Below are positions 16,221 to 24,600 of a DNA stretch of 64,000 nt, in pieces. The notes below the pieces were generated by a model. That model had not been told where the DNA came from. It did no database searches and worked only from the letters and a program-made list of their open reading frames with translations. The stretch is from positions 46,435 to 110,434 of the forward strand of contig JABAQZ010000006.1 in NCBI GenBank assembly GCA_019187405.1. The letters run 5' to 3'. The stretch's first letter is position 1. Each line of letters starts with the position of its first letter. The position numbers were made by a program, and so were the translations under genes. The stretch is from Ignavibacteria bacterium. GTDB taxonomy: Bacteria > Bacteroidota > Ignavibacteria > Tepidaquicellales > Tepidaquicellaceae.

Positions 16221-17582
16221 TTACTTCAAAAGAATCATCCGCTTAGTATCAATCAATTCGCCATTGGCATACAGACTATAAAAATAAATGCCGCTTGTTA
16301 TGGTATTTGTTTTTCCTTTCGCCGGCCAGTCAACTTCATATTTTCCAGGTGAATACTGCCTGTTTACAATTACTTCCACTTCTTTTCCCGAAACACTGTA
16401 TATGACTAATCTTACATTCACATTTCCCGATTGAAATCCATCGGCTGAAGCAGAGCGTGACGGAATATCAAATTTAATATTAGTAGTTGGATTGAAAGGA
16501 TTAGGATAATTCTGATGTAAAATGAAATGTGTTGGTATTTCGATAGTATTCGAGTTTGTTCCGACAAATATACCCCCGCCGTCCGTTGTTTTTAAAATGT
16601 AACCGTTTTGACCAAATCCAATATCTTCTCCTGTCGTGTAACCTGTCATAGTGCTTGTGAAGAAGCATGTCCTGTACCAATTCGTTGTAGGAGAAGCTTG
16701 ATTATGCCATGTCAAACCGCCATCAGTAGTTTTTATTATTTGATTACACCATCCGATAATCCAGCCTGTTGAAGGTGAAACATATCGAACAGACCAAAGC
16801 AAGCACGTTGAGCCCGTGTAGGGTATCTGATTCCAGCTTAGTCCTGCATCAGTAGTACGAAGTATTATGTTCTCTGTATTATTTGCTGAACCGCCGACTG
16901 CAGTTCCGGTATTTGCATCAGCAAAATCTATCCCCCAGAGTTGTTGACTTGTGTTTGAAGCAAGCTGTATCCAGTTACTACCACCGTCAGTAGTTTTCAA
17001 TATTAATCCTATGTTGCCGACAACATATCCTGTATTTTCACTAGTAAAAGAAATTCCAAAAAGATAGTTAGGGGCACCAGAGTTCTGCAAAGTCCATGTT
17101 TCTCCTGCATCAGTAGTTTTCAATATCGTTTGTAACCCAGTTGCATATCCGGTGCTGGAGTTTGGGAAATATACAAAAGTCATGTGATTGTTGACCGGCA
17201 GAGAGGATATTGACCACAAATTTCCTCCGTTTGTTGTTTTTAATATCCTTCCGATATTTGGATTACCTGCATAAGCCATCGTAACGAATCCGGTGTTGGC
17301 ATCTATAAAATAAACGCAACGGAACAAGAAATTTGCAGAATCGCGCTGAGGCGTAATTTGTTCAAACCAGTTTACACCTGCATTTGTTGTCTTTAATATT
17401 CGCGGGTGGACAGTTCCGCCTGCCCAATTACCTCCTACATCATATCCTGTATTGTCATCAGTAAAGAAATTCCAGTGTCCCGCAAAATCAATTTCTGAAC
17501 GTATAATGAACCACCCCGGCTGTGCAAAGAGAGAATTGAGGCTAATTATTGCAAAAAAGAAAACAAGTAATAGTTTTTTCAT
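16221..17582 (-). CDS. Secreted YCF48/BNR-repeat protein with T9SS C-terminal sorting domain
   Basis: About 453 residues from the ATG at 17582, chosen because AAGGAG lies 8 nt upstream and a signal peptide follows at once (MKKLLLVFFFAIISLNSLFAQ). The body holds about seven repeats of the type TGYxVG...ILKTTDGGxxW, the YCF48/PSII-stability or BNR-like beta-propeller repeat. The last ~85 residues are a type IX secretion sorting domain: HQNYPNPFNPTTNIKFDIP ... SGIYFYSLYANGE ... RMILLK. The protein should be exported and anchored or released at the cell surface. Ligand unknown. A long palindromic array starts about 150 bp upstream. Confidence 0.85.
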   Translation of the reverse strand: MKKLLLVFFFAIISLNSLFAQPGWFIIRSEIDFAGHWNFFTDDNTGYDVGGNWAGGTVHPRILKTTNAGVNWFEQITPQRDSANFLFRCVYFIDANTGFVTMAYAGNPNIGRILKTTNGGNLWSISSLPVNNHMTFVYFPNSSTGYATGLQTILKTTDAGETWTLQNSGAPNYLFGISFTSENTGYVVGNIGLILKTTDGGSNWIQLASNTSQQLWGIDFADANTGTAVGGSANNTENIILRTTDAGLSWNQIPYTGSTCLLWSVRYVSPSTGWIIGWCNQIIKTTDGGLTWHNQASPTTNWYRTCFFTSTMTGYTTGEDIGFGQNGYILKTTDGGGIFVGTNSNTIEIPTHFILHQNYPNPFNPTTNIKFDIPSRSASADGFQSGNVNVRLVIYSVSGKEVEVIVNRQYSPGKYEVDWPAKGKTNTITSGIYFYSLYANGELIDTKRMILLK

Positions 17583-17727
17583 TTTTTTTCTCCTTATAAA
17601 AAATTGTAAAATATTGTGAATTAAAAACAACTGAATTTAGCAACTGTATTTAACAACTATTTTTCACTTCTGACTTATTTCTCAGATAGTATCTTCAATT
17701 CATCTACAATAGAATTTATTGCTCAAC

Positions 17728-19248
17728 TTTATTGCAGTTCTATATTCAGTTTTCTAAAGATAACTGCAATAGAAATTATTCTTCTTTTCTTTTGCAGTTC
17801 TATATTCAGTTGTCTAAAGACAACTGCAATAGAATATATTTTTCTTCTCATCGCAGTTCTATATTCAGTTGTCTAAAGACAACTGCAATAGAAATTATTC
17901 TTCTTTTCTTTTGCAGTTCTATATTCAGTTGTCTAAAGACAACTGCAATAGAAATTATTCTTCTTTTCTTTTGCAGTTCTATATTCAGTTGTCTAAAGAC
18001 AACTGCAATAGAATCTATTTTTCTTCTCATCGCAGTTCTATATTCAGTTGCCTAAAGGCAACTGCAATAGAATCTATTTTTCTTCTCATCGCAGTTCTAT
18101 ATTCAGTTGTCTAAAGACAACTGCAATAGAATCTATTTTTCTTCTCATCGCAGTTCTATATTCAGTTGCCTAAAGGCAACTGCAATAGAGAATGTTTTTC
18201 AGCAACTCTATTCTTCAGTTGCCTAAAGACAACTGCAAAAGAGAATGTTACTAATTTCTATTGCAGTTCACTTTAGTGAACTGATTAAAGCAACTGCAAT
18301 AGAGAATGTTTTTTCAGCAACTCTATTCTTCAGTTGCCTAAAGGCAACTGCAATAGAGAATGTTTTTCAGCAACTCTATTCTTCAGTTGCCTAAAGGCAA
18401 CTGCAATAGAGATTGTTACTAATTTCTATTGCAGTTCACTTTAGTGAACTGATTAAAGCAACTGTAATAAAAAGTATTGCTAATTTCTATTACATTTCAC
18501 TTTAGTTAACTGATTTAAGCAGCTGCAATAGAGAATGTTTTTCAGCAACTCTATTCTTCAGTTGCCTAAAGGCAACTGCAATAGAAATGAAATTACAGAA
18601 TCAAAATCAACTTCTATTGCAGTTCACTTTAGTGAACTGATTAAAGCAACTGCAATAGAGAATGTTACTAATTTCTATTGCAGTTCACTTTAGTGAACTG
18701 ATTAAAGCAACTGCAATAGAGAATGTTTTTCAGCAACTCTATTCTTCAGTTGCCTAAAGACAACTGCAAAAGAGATTATTCTTCTTTTCTTTTGCAGTTC
18801 TATATTCAGTTGTCTAAAGACAACTGCAATAGAAATTATTCTTCTTTTCTTTTGCAGTTCTATATTCAGTTGTATAAAGACAACTGCAATAGAATCTATT
18901 TTTCATATCTTTTGCAGTTCACTTTAGTGAACTGACTTAGACAACTGCAATAGACATTATTTTTCTTTTCTTTTGCAGTTCTATATTCAGTTGTCTAAAG
19001 ACAACTGCAATAGAATATATTTTTCTTCTCATCGCAGTTCTATATTCAGTTGTCTAAAGACAACTGCAATAGAATATATTTTTCTTCTCATCGCAGTTCT
19101 ATATTCAGTTGCCTAAAGACAACTGCAAAAGAGAATGTTACTAATTTCTATTGCAGTTCACTTTAGTGAACTGATTAAAGCAACTGCAATAAAAAGTATT
19201 GCTAATTTCTATTACATTTCACTTTAGTGAACTGATTTAAGAAGCTGC
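17728..19248. repeat. Palindromic hairpin array 1 (about 26 units)
   Basis: Roughly 60-bp units built from two palindromes. Type A is CAGTTGCCTAAAGGCAACTG or CAGTTGTCTAAAGACAACTG (about 18 copies). Type B is CAGTTCACTTTAGTGAACTG (about 8 copies). Each is framed by TTGCAGTT on the left and AACTGCAATAG on the right, which also pair with each other, so two alternative folds exist. Type A stems change in a compensatory way (GCC/GGC versus GTC/GAC). Linkers fall into a few classes, for example ATTATTCTTCTTTTC, CTATTTTTCTTCTCAT and GAATGTTTTTCAGCAACT. ORFs across the array are translations of the repeat. Confidence 0.92.
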
Positions 19249-19320
19249 ATTTAACATTTAACATTTAACATTTAACATTTATAATTAAACATTGAACATT
19301 AAACATTGAACATTGATAAT
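19249..19320. repeat. AACATT-type microsatellite
   Basis: Tandem AACATTTAACATTT and then AACATTGAACATTAAACATTG repeats, between the palindromic array and the dockerin-like gene's stop codon. A related motif in inverse orientation occurs at 54267-54297. Confidence 0.7.
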
Positions 19321-19324
19321 TGAC

Positions 19325-20056
19325 TCACGGCGCTTGCCTCGTTACAAAATTAGAAGCATTATTGTCTGAAAAAACGGCATCTACGCCGTCAACTACCTGA
19401 TCAAAATTCAGATCCGTGATTACATACTCACCTGTAACAAAATTAGATGCATCATTATCAACCAGAGATAAATCAGTGGCATCGACAATACCATCCTGAT
19501 TCACATCACCGCTGTAGATTGCGAACCTTACGGGACTTGCATCTACCTGAATCATGTTATCTCCATAAGCCTGCGCTGCCGAAGTCGTAAAATTGTGAGC
19601 AGCAGTTACAGAAGTAAATGCGATTGCAGAGTCGCTCCATGTCTCGATTGAATTCCTTTGCTTTACCACAATAAAGTAATTCGCACTTTTGACGGTATTT
19701 GGGAAATAAAATAAACCGGCACCGGAATTATCCAGAATGCCTGCAGAAGAATCAACTAATGCATAAGGACTGTCCTGGCTTCTCAAATAAATTTTTACCG
19801 TATCACTCACCATTGTATTGGAAGAAGAATTATAAAATCCTTCGATAATTGCGTTAAGACTTAAAGTAATTTGATTGAAACCGCAGATTGTTCCTGCACC
19901 TGTAAATGTTCCGAGCATTATTACCGAATCAGCGCATATATCAGCACCCGCCTGAACATCTACTGATGAACCCCCTTGATAATTCATCAGACTCTGGCTA
20001 AAAGCAAATGAAGTGGCTGTCAGTAAAAATGTAATTATGTATATTTTGCTTTTCAT
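19325..20056 (-). CDS. Exported protein with dockerin-type Ca-binding repeats
   Basis: 243 residues with a signal peptide (KSKIYIITFLLTATSFAFS). A central beta-rich domain of about 150 residues has no recognised family. The C-terminal ~60 residues have two EF-hand-like loops typical of dockerin type I: DVNQDGIVDATDLSLVDND and DLNFDQVVDGVDAVFSDN, each followed by ASNFVT. Dockerins bind cohesins in clostridia; in Bacteroidota-type secreted proteins the same fold often acts as a calcium-stabilised surface or attachment module. The ATG overlaps the stop of the upstream adhesin gene (ATGA), with AAAGGAG just before, so the two are co-translated. Confidence 0.75.
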   Translation of the reverse strand: MKSKIYIITFLLTATSFAFSQSLMNYQGGSSVDVQAGADICADSVIMLGTFTGAGTICGFNQITLSLNAIIEGFYNSSSNTMVSDTVKIYLRSQDSPYALVDSSAGILDNSGAGLFYFPNTVKSANYFIVVKQRNSIETWSDSAIAFTSVTAAHNFTTSAAQAYGDNMIQVDASPVRFAIYSGDVNQDGIVDATDLSLVDNDASNFVTGEYVITDLNFDQVVDGVDAVFSDNNASNFVTRQAP

Positions 20057-22089
20057 TTTTCGACTCCTTTGGTATTGACTGATACATTCTCACTATTCTC
20101 TTTCTCTAAAGATGTTTGTTTAACTGATTTCATTTCATCCATCATCTTTTCTAATTTTTCGATCTTTCCATATATTGTGGACAGTGATTCGACTTTAGAG
20201 TGCAGCTTGCTATTCTCATACTTAAGTTCAGCATTTTCCTGCGTAGCCGTAAGGTAGGCAACCTTCAACTTTTCACATTCAACTTTTAACTCTTGTATCG
20301 CTTTTACCAACACAGGTAAAAGATTGCCCGGTGTAGCTTCGAGCTTTTCGGGATTATCTTTTAAAACAAGATTCAGCCATTCGACATTTTCAGTTGTCTG
20401 GACTTCATCAAGCTCCTGTGCAATAAATCCTGCTGTTGGGGCTTCATTCATTTTGCTTCCGTCAGAAATATTGTTCTCATACCACTCTCTCTTATCCCAG
20501 AAAAACATACGCGGCTTTAATTTCATTAAAAAATTGAGACCGAGCGATAAATCTTTAATATGCTTTTTATCCCTTACGTCTGACAAGCTTGTAATAGTTG
20601 TTACATTGCAGCGAAGAGAAGTGACCTGATTATTTCCGAGTGTGATTTGGCTGTTGGTTGAGCCTGAAGTTGGCTCTGCTTCATTGCCTATACAAGTCAA
20701 ATTATTTCCAGTTGTAATTGTACTACCCGAATGATATCCGACAGCTGTATTATCGTCGCCGCTTGAGTTATTTGATAATGAACTTAAACCTATTCCTACG
20801 TTCTGAAAACCCGTTGTGTTATCGACTAAGGACCAAAACCCAATAGCAATATTACTATGACCGGTAGAATTTAGATACAAAGAAGTCGAACCCAAAGCCG
20901 TGTTATAGTATCCTGAAGTGTTAGAATATAATGACTGTCCTCCTATAGCTGTATTTTGATAACCATCGGTATTGGATCGCATAGAATTGTACCCTACTGC
21001 TGTATTCCATAAACCTGTCGTATTGAATCTCAACGAATTCGATCCCATAGATGTATTTTCGATGCCTGAGGTATTGTTTACTAAAGAATTGTATCCAACG
21101 GCTGTGTTTTGGTAACCAATAGTATTGTCCCTTAAAGAATTCATTCCGAGGGCAGTGTTATAATCACCGGTTGTATTTGTGAACAAAGATTCCCTTCCGA
21201 CTGCAGTGTTACTTATTCCAGTTGTGTTGGAATATAAAGAATAGTATCCGACAGATGTATTATCAGAGCCGGTAGTATTAAATCTCAAAGAATACGCCCC
21301 CACGCCTGTATTATAATCACCCGTAGTGTTGTCATATAAAGAATTACCTCCGATAGAAGTGTTATATTCACCGGTAGTATTTGAAAATAAAGAGTTGACT
21401 CCCATTGCTGTATTAAGGTCACCAATTGTGTTGTTGGTCAAAGAATTCCTTCCCACAGCGGTGTTAAAATCTCCGGTCGTGTTGGAGAATAACGCATTAT
21501 ATCCCACTGCCGTATGATCAGTTCCGGTTGTATTTGAATATAGTGTTTGATATCCGATAGCTGTGTTATCAAAACCGGTAGAGTTTGAATATAAGGAGCT
21601 TCTTCCAAAAGCAGTGTTTTTACTTCCGGAAGTATTGGTAGTTAAAGAATTCAGACCCACAGCTGTATTGTCAACGCCGGTTAAGTTTGAGACTAAAGAT
21701 TTCCATCCTATAGCTGTATTAAAATCCCCGGTGGTGTTTGAGCTTAAGGTATTAAATCCCACAGCTGTATTGTAAACACCTGTCATACTAAAATTACCGG
21801 AGTTAATACCCAGAAATGTATTGTTGGCTCCGTAGTCATGCAAAAATCTTTCTGTTCCTTTAAAGAGAATACCAAGGCTCGAGCTTGTAGTGTTTTCAAG
21901 CCGGAGATTCTTAAGTATACTCACCTCACCGGTAGCCTGACTTAAAGTAAAGTAATTATTTACCGCATCTTTGATTGTAAATACTCCGCCTGTGCCGAGA
22001 GTGTTTGTTATGTTCTGCGAAAGAACTGACGATGCAAACATTATAGAGAGTGCTACTAGTTTGCTCAAGTAGTTTAATTTTGTTTTCAT
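20053..22089 (-). CDS. Repeat adhesin with C-terminal S74 intramolecular chaperone domain
   Basis: 678 residues. Signal peptide (KLVALSIMFASSVLS), a ~65-residue head, then about 21 tandem 17-residue repeats of pattern xNTAVGxxSLxxNTTGx (about 89-465), which should form a left-handed beta-roll or stalk like YadA-type heads but with a different period. An endosialidase-type S74 chaperone follows (SLSDVRDKKHIKDL, then FIAQELDEV and LLPVLVKAIQEL), whose SD-x-R-x-K motif is the usual self-cleavage and trimerisation signal. The tail is coiled coil. A strong AAAGGAG ribosome binding site precedes the ATG. It is likely a trimeric surface fibre. It is followed with a 4-bp overlap by the dockerin-like gene. 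Confidence 0.85.
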   Translation of the reverse strand: MKTKLNYLSKLVALSIMFASSVLSQNITNTLGTGGVFTIKDAVNNYFTLSQATGEVSILKNLRLENTTSSSLGILFKGTERFLHDYGANNTFLGINSGNFSMTGVYNTAVGFNTLSSNTTGDFNTAIGWKSLVSNLTGVDNTAVGLNSLTTNTSGSKNTAFGRSSLYSNSTGFDNTAIGYQTLYSNTTGTDHTAVGYNALFSNTTGDFNTAVGRNSLTNNTIGDLNTAMGVNSLFSNTTGEYNTSIGGNSLYDNTTGDYNTGVGAYSLRFNTTGSDNTSVGYYSLYSNTTGISNTAVGRESLFTNTTGDYNTALGMNSLRDNTIGYQNTAVGYNSLVNNTSGIENTSMGSNSLRFNTTGLWNTAVGYNSMRSNTDGYQNTAIGGQSLYSNTSGYYNTALGSTSLYLNSTGHSNIAIGFWSLVDNTTGFQNVGIGLSSLSNNSSGDDNTAVGYHSGSTITTGNNLTCIGNEAEPTSGSTNSQITLGNNQVTSLRCNVTTITSLSDVRDKKHIKDLSLGLNFLMKLKPRMFFWDKREWYENNISDGSKMNEAPTAGFIAQELDEVQTTENVEWLNLVLKDNPEKLEATPGNLLPVLVKAIQELKVECEKLKVAYLTATQENAELKYENSKLHSKVESLSTIYGKIEKLEKMMDEMKSVKQTSLEKENSENVSVNTKGVEK

Positions 22090-22196
22090 TTTTTTACTCC
22101 TTTTCTTTTATATTTTTATATTTTGGTTTGTTTCACTTAGTGATATAAGTTTATTTAATAGAAGTCAGCTCAACTAAAGGTTAGAATCAACTAGTG

Positions 22197-22859
22197 CTAT
22201 TCCGTATTCACATTCGATATATTGTTCCCGTAAATTTCCAGATTACTTTTAGAACCTGATGCAGCCGTAATGTCTGCAACAGTTGTCACTGCTGTGGGAC
22301 TATGCCTTACATTACTATATATGCCGAATGTATTCTGATACATTCTGTTCAAAGAAATCGTGTTTCCCTGAATCCGGTTGTTTTGTGCACCATCAGTAGT
22401 AGTCGCATAAAGCAGAGCTACTCCCCATTCGGTCATGTCATTTGTTCCTGCAGAAGTATTGGTATTCGATGAATTTTCCTGCATTACAAAATTCCGGATT
22501 GTAACATAGTCGCTGCCGATAATTTTGAAAATTGCATCGTTGAGAGCACCTGTAGTTTGAGGTGAGAAGGAGGTGATGGTATTACTGTTTCCTTCGATAA
22601 TTATCTGGTCGGAAGCTGAACCTGAAAGGGTTGTAATAGCATAACCGCCTGAAGGTGCTGTTTGGGGATTGGAAGCTATGAGGTTGAGAGTAACTCCACC
22701 GGTTCCGACGCCCTGTGTGTTCAAATCATTAATTGCATTTTCAAGGGTAGCATAATCTCCCGGGATGTTCTTTGTTCCTGTGAGTTGTGCGTTTGCATTG
22801 TGGATTTCTATTAAATAAAGAAGCACAATTACAAATGAAGTGGTAATTTTGTTTTTCAT
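22197..22859 (-). pseudogene. Truncated secreted right-handed beta-helix protein
   Basis: 220 residues with a signal peptide (ITTSFVIVLLYLIEIHNANA) and the start of a parallel beta-helix: IPGDYATLENAINDLN, IIIEGNSNTIT, YVTIRNFVMQ, NNRIQGNTISLN and LEIYGNNISNVN. These rungs normally run for many hundreds of residues and end in a sorting domain. Here the frame stops at TAG directly after a rung (NVNTE), without any C-terminal domain, and no continuation is visible in the ~100 bp before the next gene. Probably a 3'-truncated relic; a short functional version cannot be excluded. Confidence 0.6.
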
Positions 22860-23027
22860 AATATTGTCTTCTAATTTAAAATAATTTAAAAAAAAATTTG
22901 GAAGGGAGAGTAATGTTCAGGGTTGACCTTCTTTTCAAATAAATCGGTTAATGTAAAATTAGCAAAATTATATTGCGAAGTATATACGGGTGAACCTGTA
23001 TTTTTTGGGAGTGATTAGACGCTTATT

Positions 23028-23494
23028 CAGTTGCCTAAAGGCAACTGCAATAGAGATTGTTGTTCGTTTCTATCTCTATTGCAGTTCAATATTCAGTTGC
23101 CTAAAGGCAACTGCAATAGAGATTGTTGTTCATTTCTATCTCTATTGCAGTTCAATATTCAGTTGCCTAAAGGCAACTGCAATAGAAAATATTACTAAAT
23201 TCTATTGCAGTTCAATATTCAGTTGCCTAAAGGCAACTGCAATAGAAATGAAATTACATTCAAAATCAAATTCTATTGCAGTTCACTTTAGTGAACTGGT
23301 CTGCAGAATAAATTGCATTCTATTGCAGTGCAGCAGAGTCAATGTAAAATTCTATTTTTTCAGTTGCCTAAAGGCAAATGCAATAAAAAATATTACTAAA
23401 TTCTATTGCAGTTCACTTTAATGAACTGGTTTAAGCAACTGCAATAGAGATTGCAGTTCACTTTAGTGAACTGGTTTAAGCAGTTGTAATAAGA
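23028..23494. repeat. Palindromic hairpin array 2, left of transposase
   Basis: About nine units of the same two hairpin types as array 1 (CAGTTGCCTAAAGGCAACTG four times perfect plus a degenerate copy; CAGTTCACTTTAGTGAACTG perfect and degenerate), framed by TCTATTGCAGTT and AACTGCAATAGA. It ends about 95 bp before the transposase start codon. Confidence 0.9.
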
Positions 23495-23589
23495 ATTAAA
23501 ATGTGCTGTAAAATCCAGTCCGCTTTTTATGTTGCAATTCGCCATTTCTATTGTAATATTTATGCAGTAAAATTAAAGCAAATGATACG

Positions 23590-24057
23590 ATGAGCTGGAT
23601 AAGAATCTGGATACATTTGGTGTTTTCAACAAAGAGTCGAATTCCGTATTTGGAAACCCCTGTAAGGCATTAACTGATTAAGCATCTAAAAGAAAATGCA
23701 GAGAAGAAAAAGATTTGGCTGGATTGTGCAAATGGTTATGAGGATCATATTCATTGTTTGATTAGTTTGCAAAAGGATCAAACAATTAATAAGCTTGCAC
23801 AGCTAATTAAAGGAGAATCGTCACACTGGATAAATGAAAACAATTTAATTGATAGTTCATTTTACTGGCAGGATGATTATTGGGCAGTAAGTGTCAGCGA
23901 AAGTCATCTCGCAGCGGTAAGAAAATATATTCATAATCAGGAAAAACATCACCAAATTATTTCTTTTGCAGATGAAATGAATCAATTTACAAAGAAATAC
24001 GGATGGAAATTAATCGAAGAAAAGAAAACTGCCAAAATAAACAGATTAAAACCTTAA
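23590..24057 (+). pseudogene. tnpA: Y1 (IS200/IS605-like) HUH transposase with in-frame stop
   Basis: Reading from the ATG at 23590 gives a complete ~155-residue Y1 transposase broken only by TAA at codon 28 (23671-23673), most simply CAA changed to TAA. Family landmarks are all present: IHLVFSTKSR near the N-terminus, the HUH motif H53-I-H55 in GYEDHIHCLIS, KGESSHWIN, WQDDYWAVSVSES, and the catalytic Tyr113 in VRKYIHNQEKHH. No tnpB accompanies it. Hairpin arrays of one family lie on both sides. This is the arrangement of REP-associated tyrosine transposases (RAYTs) with their palindromes. Without readthrough or restart the product would lack the N-terminal strand. The remaining downstream frame alone lacks the HUH histidines if started at 23758. 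Confidence 0.85.
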
Positions 24058-24070
24058 TTGCTTTATACTC

Positions 24071-24600
24071 TCTATTGTAGTTATCTTTAGACTTCAATCT
24101 ATGATCAAATTCTATTGCAGTTCACTTTAGTGAACTGTCTGCAGCAGAGTCAATGTAAAATTCTATTTATTCAGTTGCCTAAAGGCAACTGCAATAGAAA
24201 TGAAATTACAGAATCATAATCAACTTCTATTGCAGTTCACTTTAGTGAACTGATTCTGCAGCAGAGTCAAAATCAAATTCTATTTATTCAGTTGCCTAAA
24301 GGCAAATGCAATAGAAATGAAATTACATTCAAAATCAAATTCTATTGCAGTTCACTTTAGTGAACTGATTCTGCAGCAGAGTCAATGTAAAATTCTATTT
24401 ATTCAGTTGCCTAAAGGCAAATGCAATAGAAATGAAATTACAGAATCAAAATCAACTTCTATTGCAGTTCACTTTAGTGAACTGTCTGCAGCAGAGTCAA
24501 TGTAAAATTCTATTTATTCAGTTGCCTAAAGGCAACTGCAATAGAAATGAAATTACAGAATCATAATCAACTTCTATTGCAGTTCACTTTAGTGAACTGA
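24071..24600. repeat. Palindromic hairpin array 3, right of transposase
   Basis: About ten hairpins alternating type B and type A, with linker classes AAATGAAATTACAGAATC and CTGCAGCAGAGTCAATGTAA. The last type B palindrome (24580-24599) overlaps the 3' end of the next gene and contains its stop codon. Confidence 0.9.

Noticed and set aside
17732..18114. Protein-coding genes in the hairpin array (several ORFs, also at 18723-18935, 22990-23421 and 24317-24505)
   Set aside because: They are direct translations of the tandem hairpin units in whichever frame happens to lack stops; no start signals and no composition like real genes.
17728..19248. CRISPR array
   Set aside because: Spacing is regular (~60 bp), but the linkers are repeated classes instead of unique spacers, the units are strong hairpins of two alternating types, and no cas gene is present.
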